Assembly (NCBI GenBank): GCA_964613585.1 | Contig: CAZTHL010000118.1 | Coordinates: 1 to 9,410, forward strand | DNA: 9,410 nucleotides | Reading direction: 5' to 3' | From: CAZTHL01 sp964613585 | Lineage (GTDB): Bacteria; Pseudomonadota; Alphaproteobacteria; DSM-16000; Inquilinaceae | In this document: positions 6,147-9,410 of the stretch, piece by piece | How positions within the stretch are numbered: position 1 is the first letter of the stretch | Layout: every line of letters begins with the position of its first letter | Notes under the pieces: model-generated | Told to the model about the DNA's origin: nothing | The model's database searches: none | Seen by the model: only the letters and a program-made list of their open reading frames with translations | Made by a program: the position numbers and the translations under genes

Positions 6147-6448
6147 GGCAATCCACTAAAAGTGCGCCGTTCCCGCAGCATTGTCAAGCGACGCACGCTC
6201 GGCCCATGCGATCCCGACCGACAGCCGCCGCTCCCGCAAGGCTTCCCGGCGCTCGCGGCAATCCGGTCCGGAATGACTCCATTGGTCGCCCAGGGCGCAC
6301 GGAGGGTGGATGGCTCCTGGTAAAGATAAGGTTTCTCATGACGGGAACTTGCCGATTTAACGGAATTGTTATCGTGGAGACTTATTGTGTCCTCATTCAT
6401 TACTTGATCGGAAACGATCCGCCGGGCGCCGGCGATCGCTGAGGCAGA
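6147..6448. promoter_or_regulatory. Divergent control region between the acetyltransferase and PilZ genes
   Basis: These 302 bp hold no convincing gene and must contain the promoters for both flanking genes. The part from about 6320 to 6420 is clearly AT-richer than its surroundings. A short hairpin GATCG-GAAA-CGATC lies at 6406-6419, about 30 bp before the PilZ start. I could not find a -35/-10 pair good enough to call, and there is no LexA box. Confidence 0.5.
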
Positions 6449-7099
6449 GTGCAGGCTCGGCTCATGAACCATCCCTCGCTTCCACCGGTGCTGCCCGGGC
6501 AGAAGTCTTCCGCTTACGGAAACGGCACGCACGCATCTATGAATGCACCTCCGTTCCGCAAGCGCGAAGATGACCGTCGCCGCGCCTCAGCCGACCGGGC
6601 CTCAGGTGGCCTCGGCCAGACGCAGCCGGCGCGGCGCCTCCCGCCACAAGCCCTGGCCGATGCTCGGCCCGCCGCGCGCGCAACCGGCTTCTGGCCCGCC
6701 CTCGGCCGACTGCTGGTCAAGATCCTGTTCGCCGACATACCGTCGAGCCGCGTGCGTCGACTCGAGCGGCAACCGCGTCCGGCACGCCTTGTCGGCGAGC
6801 GACGCGCACATCCCCGGATCAGCGGCCTGACCGGCGCCGTGCGCATCGGAACCCGCATCCATCCCGTCGAGGACATCAGCCTGGGCGGATTCCGCTTCGG
6901 CGAGCACGACGGGCAGTTCGTTCCCCGGCAGCGCTTCTTCTTCGAGATGGATCTGCATTGCCTCTCCCGTCCCGGCATCCTGCGCGGCCAGGCCGTGGTC
7001 GTGCGGGTGCAGGGCGACCATGTCGGCGCGCGCTTCTTCATGCCGTCGAGCCGCCTGCGTCGCGAGCTCGCCCAGTTCATCATGGCCCATCGGCGATGA
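6449..7099 (+). CDS. PilZ-domain protein, probable cyclic-di-GMP receptor
   Basis: The 216-residue product carries a C-terminal PilZ domain (about residues 115-212). Both parts of the cyclic-di-GMP signature are intact: R119-A-H-P-R123 (RxxxR) and D142-I-S-L-G-G147 (DxSxxG) within VEDISLGGFRF. The later strands FFFEMDL, GQAVVVRVQGDHVGARFF and a final helix RLRRELAQFI complete the fold. The N-terminal part is basic and low in complexity, with a hydrophobic patch FWPALGRLLVKILF (81-94). It probably changes conformation or binds a partner when cyclic-di-GMP is present; the target (motility, polysaccharide or other) cannot be told. The GTG at 6449 is chosen for the GAGG at 6441-6444; ATGs at 6464 and 6539 are alternatives with no better ribosome site, and the start is uncertain. 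It is the only plus-strand gene here. Confidence 0.85.
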   Translation: MQARLMNHPSLPPVLPGQKSSAYGNGTHASMNAPPFRKREDDRRRASADRASGGLGQTQPARRLPPQALADARPAARATGFWPALGRLLVKILFADIPSSRVRRLERQPRPARLVGERRAHPRISGLTGAVRIGTRIHPVEDISLGGFRFGEHDGQFVPRQRFFFEMDLHCLSRPGILRGQAVVVRVQGDHVGARFFMPSSRLRRELAQFIMAHRR

Positions 7100-7458
7100 G
7101 GCAAGCCGGGTCGCGAAGCCGTCATGCGCGGGCGCGACCCCGGCATCGCACCGCGGCCGGGGCCCGAGACATCCTGCCGCATGCGAACGCGGATATGGTC
7201 CTCCGCGGCTGCAACCCTATCATCTTGCCGGCGATGCGGGCTTCGGAGGCTGTGCGCAGCCCTGCGCCGAGGCACCCGGACCGCTTGGACGTCAGCCGAT
7301 ACGTCAACCGGAGCCGGCGGACCTGCCCCACCCTCCCCCCGGGGACAGGATGCCAGCCGGCTCCGGCTTTTTTCCCAAATCTGGGTGGCCATGCTGACGA
7401 GGGCGTTTCCGCCTGACACGGCAGCGGGCCGGCGATGTCACTTGAGCCGGACGCCTAG
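7100..7458. other. Region of about 360 bp without a gene
   Basis: It lies between the convergent PilZ and aldo/keto reductase genes. It contains a rho-independent terminator (7355-7373) and an imperfect direct repeat ACGTCAgCCG / ACGTCAaCCG at 7289-7298 and 7301-7310. Several short frames are open because of the high GC content, but none resembles a known protein. Confidence 0.6.
7355..7373 (+). terminator. Rho-independent terminator downstream of the PilZ gene
   Basis: AGCCGG (7355-7360) and CCGGCT (7363-7368) are exact inverted repeats and six T residues follow (7368-7373). The loop is tight, so the real stem is probably four pairs. It lies about 255 bp after the PilZ stop, leaving a long 3' end. 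On the other strand the order is reversed, so it serves plus-strand transcription. Confidence 0.65.
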
Positions 7459-8316
7459 CTAGAGGATCAGCAGCGGCGACGGTCCAGCCGGTAGCGGAAA
7501 CGCACGGTCCATCTGGGCGCGATCCGCCTCCTCGATCGCGATCCCGGCCGCTCCCCGGTTCTCCCGCACATGCTTGGGATTGGCCGCCTTGGGTATCGCG
7601 ATGACCCCCTCGCGGTCGAGCAGCCAAGCCAGTACAATCTGCGCCGGTGACGCGTGGTACCGGGCGGCGATCGCCTCGATGGCCGGGTGGAGCAGCAGCC
7701 GGCCGTCGTCAAGCGGTGTGTACGCCATGACCGGCAGGCCATGCCGGCGGCACCAGGGCGCCAGATCCCATTCGATGCCGCGGCACGTGGGACTATAGCA
7801 CACCTGATCGGTGACGGCATCCGGGCCGTCGGGGATTGTCCACAGCCGCGCCATGCCGGCGGCATCGAAATTGCTTACCCCCCAGTGCCGAATCTTCCCG
7901 GCCTTGGCGAGGCCGCCGAACGCCTCGACTGTCTCCTCCAGCGGCACCGCGCCCGGCCAGTGCAGCAGGTACAGATCGATCCGGTCGGTGCCGAGCCGGC
8001 GCAGGCTGCGCTCGCACGCAGCGACGAGACGACGCCGCCCGGCGTTGTACGGGTACACCTTGGTGACCAGGAACACGCCGTCCCGCCGTCCGCGCACCGC
8101 CTCGCCGACAACCTCCTCGGCGCCGCCTTCGCCGTACATCTCCGCGGTGTCGATCAGCGTCAGGCCGAGATCGAGGCCGAGCCGAAGGGCGGCCACCTCG
8201 GCGGCGCGGCTGGCCGGCCGCTCGCCCATGCGCCAAGTGCCCTGGCCCAGCCGAGGCACCGGCTCGCCGGTCGGCAGCGTCGTGGTCGGGATCGCTCGAA
8301 GGCCCGCGGGAATCAT
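7459..8316 (-). CDS. Aldo/keto reductase
   Basis: A 285-residue NADPH-dependent oxidoreductase of the aldo/keto reductase superfamily, a TIM-barrel fold that reduces aldehydes or ketones to alcohols. The catalytic tetrad is complete: D56 and Y61 in LIDTAEMYGEGGAEE, K86 in FLVTKVYP, and H119 in LYLLHWPG. WGVSNFD (145-151) and the cofactor block IPKAANPKHVRENRGA (241-256) are typical, as is RGIEWDLAPWCRRHGLPVMAYTPL (179-202). Length is normal for bacterial members. The frame is open upstream to 8460 but overlaps the phosphatase gene; the ATG at 8316 begins the normal N-terminus TTTLPTGEPVPRLGQGTW. It follows the phosphatase stop by 13 bp and has no clear Shine-Dalgarno, so translation may be coupled. 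The substrate is unknown. Confidence 0.93.
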   Translation of the reverse strand: MIPAGLRAIPTTTLPTGEPVPRLGQGTWRMGERPASRAAEVAALRLGLDLGLTLIDTAEMYGEGGAEEVVGEAVRGRRDGVFLVTKVYPYNAGRRRLVAACERSLRRLGTDRIDLYLLHWPGAVPLEETVEAFGGLAKAGKIRHWGVSNFDAAGMARLWTIPDGPDAVTDQVCYSPTCRGIEWDLAPWCRRHGLPVMAYTPLDDGRLLLHPAIEAIAARYHASPAQIVLAWLLDREGVIAIPKAANPKHVRENRGAAGIAIEEADRAQMDRAFPLPAGPSPLLIL

Positions 8317-8329
8317 GGGGGATCGGAGG

Positions 8330-8971
8330 TCAGGGTGGCGGCGCCGCCGGCAGCCGGGTCTCGGCAAGCGGTGCCGCCGGAAGGCGCTCGATGCCCCCGC
8401 CGGCGAGCCGGAACACCACGTCCTGGGTCTCGGCCAGCGCCATGATCTGCTCCGGCGCAAGATCGGCGTAGAGGCCGCGCACGGCCCGGCCGACCATGCC
8501 GTGGGCGACGACGATCACCGGACCGTCCCCATCCAGGGTCTCGTCCAGCCAGGGCTTGATGCGCTCGAGCAGCATCGGGTAGCTCTCGCCGCCGCCGGGC
8601 GGCCGGAAACGCCAGCGGTCGATCAGGCGGCCGGCCCAGGCGCCCGGCGTCTCGGCGTCGATCTCGGCCGGCGTCCTGCCGTCCCAGGCGCCCCAGGTCA
8701 GCTCGCGCAGCCGCTCATCATAGCGTATCCACTCCGGCTCAAGCGCCAGGATCTCGGCCATGAGAAGCGCGCTGGCGCGGCATCGGCCGAGCGGGCTGCT
8801 GATCATCGGCGTTGCCGCCGGTGACGGCAGCACCTCGCGCAGCACCTCCGCCTTGCGCCGCGACTGGGCAACCCCGAGCGGCGTCAGTGGCGCGTCGAGG
8901 CCGCCCTGCAGACGCCCCTCGGCGTTCCATGTGGTCTGCCCATGGCGGCACAGGTAGAGCGTCCGGGGCAT
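8330..8971 (-). CDS. Histidine phosphatase family protein (phosphoglycerate mutase-like)
   Basis: A 213-residue member of histidine phosphatase branch 1, which hydrolyses or transfers phosphate through a phosphohistidine. It starts MPRTLYLCRHGQTTWNAEGR, placing the RHG motif at residues 9-11 with nucleophile H10. The remaining catalytic pocket is visible: R63 in SSPLGRC, E90 in RLRELTWGAWDG as acid/base, and H157 in VIVVAHGMVGR. The length fits the GpmB/CobC-like phosphatases better than dPGM glycolytic mutases, which are usually longer. The open frame goes further upstream, but the extra 26 residues are unlike the family, so the ATG at 8971 is used; the ribosome site is weak. The C-terminus ends in a Pro/Ala-rich tail. 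It lies between usg and the aldo/keto reductase. The substrate cannot be told. Confidence 0.9.
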   Translation of the reverse strand: MPRTLYLCRHGQTTWNAEGRLQGGLDAPLTPLGVAQSRRKAEVLREVLPSPAATPMISSPLGRCRASALLMAEILALEPEWIRYDERLRELTWGAWDGRTPAEIDAETPGAWAGRLIDRWRFRPPGGGESYPMLLERIKPWLDETLDGDGPVIVVAHGMVGRAVRGLYADLAPEQIMALAETQDVVFRLAGGGIERLPAAPLAETRLPAAPPP

Positions 8972-8990
8972 GGTCCGGTGGCCTGCGTGA

Positions 8991-9010
8991 GGGACGGGGG
9001 CGCCCGTCCC
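8991..9010 (-). other. Strong GC hairpin between usg and the phosphatase gene
   Basis: GGGACGGG (8991-8998) and CCCGTCCC (9003-9010) form a perfect 8-bp stem with a 4-base loop. It lies 20 bp before the phosphatase ATG and 68 bp after the usg stop. No T-run follows on the minus strand, so it may weaken read-through, protect the usg 3' end, or have no role. Confidence 0.5.
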
Positions 9011-9078
9011 CCGGAGGGCACCATGCCAGACCGGCGCCCTCGCCAGCAACCGGCCCCCTGAAGGCTTCGGACCCGGGC

Positions 9079-9342
9079 TCAGTGCAGCCGGTATTCCTCG
9101 GTGACGTATCGGCTCTCGCCCGGCATCACCAGCTTGGCCGCCGCCACCGTCACCGAATGCAGCTTGCCGTCGATCTCCCGCTCCCAGAAGTCGAGGAAGC
9201 GGCGGATGCGGGGAAAGTCCGGCACCATGTCCAGGGTCTGCCAGGAGAAGGCCTGCAGCAGACCCGGATTGTCCGGCAGATGGTAGAGCACGTGGGTGGT
9301 GGCCAGGCGGAAGCCCTGGCTCTGCGCGACGAACAGGTTCAT
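9079..9342 (-). CDS. usg: Usg family protein
   Basis: An 87-residue protein that matches the Usg family across its full length: an N-terminal FVAQSQGFRLATTHVLYHLPDNPGLLQAF, then SWQTLDMVPDFPRIRRFLDFW, and a C-terminal LHSVTVAAAKLVMPGESRYVTEEYRLH. In Caulobacter usg lies in an operon with the tryptophan genes trpF, trpB and trpA and is expressed with them; its function is unknown. Here no trp gene lies downstream within the window; what is upstream is beyond the edge. The frame extends to 9402, but the ATG at 9342 begins the family N-terminus and has TGGAGA about 10 bases upstream. It is cytoplasmic by sequence, with no signal peptide or membrane segment. This is recognition from memory of family motifs. 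Confidence 0.85.
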   Translation of the reverse strand: MNLFVAQSQGFRLATTHVLYHLPDNPGLLQAFSWQTLDMVPDFPRIRRFLDFWEREIDGKLHSVTVAAAKLVMPGESRYVTEEYRLH

Positions 9343-9389
9343 GGCGGCTTGGTCTCCAGCGCTTGAGCGACGCGAGGCACGACGCCAGT

Positions 9390-9402
9390 GTGGGTCTCCC
9401 AC
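9390..9402. other. Short perfect hairpin upstream of usg
   Basis: GTGGG (9390-9394) and CCCAC (9398-9402) are exact inverted repeats with a 3-base loop, 48-60 bp before the usg ATG. It could be the 3' end of a gene beyond the window or a control element, or chance in GC-rich sequence. Confidence 0.3.
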
Positions 9403-9410
9403 CGTTAGCC

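Noticed and set aside
5364..6323. Open frame of 319 codons on the plus strand
   Set aside because: It is antisense to the acetyltransferase gene and has no domain.
8317..8460. N-terminal extension of the aldo/keto reductase by 48 residues
   Set aside because: The extra residues are Arg/Pro-rich, unlike the family, and overlap the end of the phosphatase gene.

Overview
The window is very GC-rich and reads like a chromosomal segment of an alphaproteobacterium. Three things support this: a complete ImuA-ImuB-DnaE2 mutagenesis cassette, SOS operators of the alphaproteobacterial LexA type (direct repeat GTTC-N7-GTTC), and a homologue of Usg, a small protein best known from alphaproteobacteria. 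I cannot name the genus. Every gene I support except one lies on the minus strand.

Layout from left to right. Positions 1-1885 hold the N-terminal 628 residues of the error-prone polymerase DnaE2 (minus, running off the left edge). 1897-3504 is imuB and 3772-4590 is imuA, so the order in transcription is imuA, imuB, dnaE2. imuA has a strong SOS promoter (perfect -35 TTGACA, 17-bp spacer, LexA box over the -10). Unusually, imuB is separated from imuA by a 267-bp AT-richer gap that carries its own LexA target: three GAAC elements spaced exactly 11 bp apart, which make two overlapping operators. imuB and dnaE2 are therefore probably a second SOS transcription unit. ImuA and ImuB are thought to bring DnaE2 to the beta clamp for mutagenic bypass of DNA lesions.

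4732-4917 encodes a small two-helix membrane protein of unknown function. 4918-5411 has no convincing gene and contains a 100-N assembly gap that abuts a 14-bp tandem repeat. 5412-6146 is a GNAT-type acetyltransferase (minus). 6147-6448 is the divergent control region between it and the only plus-strand gene, a PilZ-domain protein (6449-7099) with an intact cyclic-di-GMP binding signature, followed by about 360 bp without a gene that holds a rho-independent terminator.

7459-9342 is a minus-strand group: usg, then a histidine phosphatase, then an aldo/keto reductase. The phosphatase and reductase are only 13 bp apart and likely co-transcribed; a GC-rich hairpin lies between usg and the phosphatase.

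I see no mobile element, tRNA, rRNA or CRISPR array. The most interesting signal is the split, doubly controlled mutasome cassette; the individual protein families are all known.
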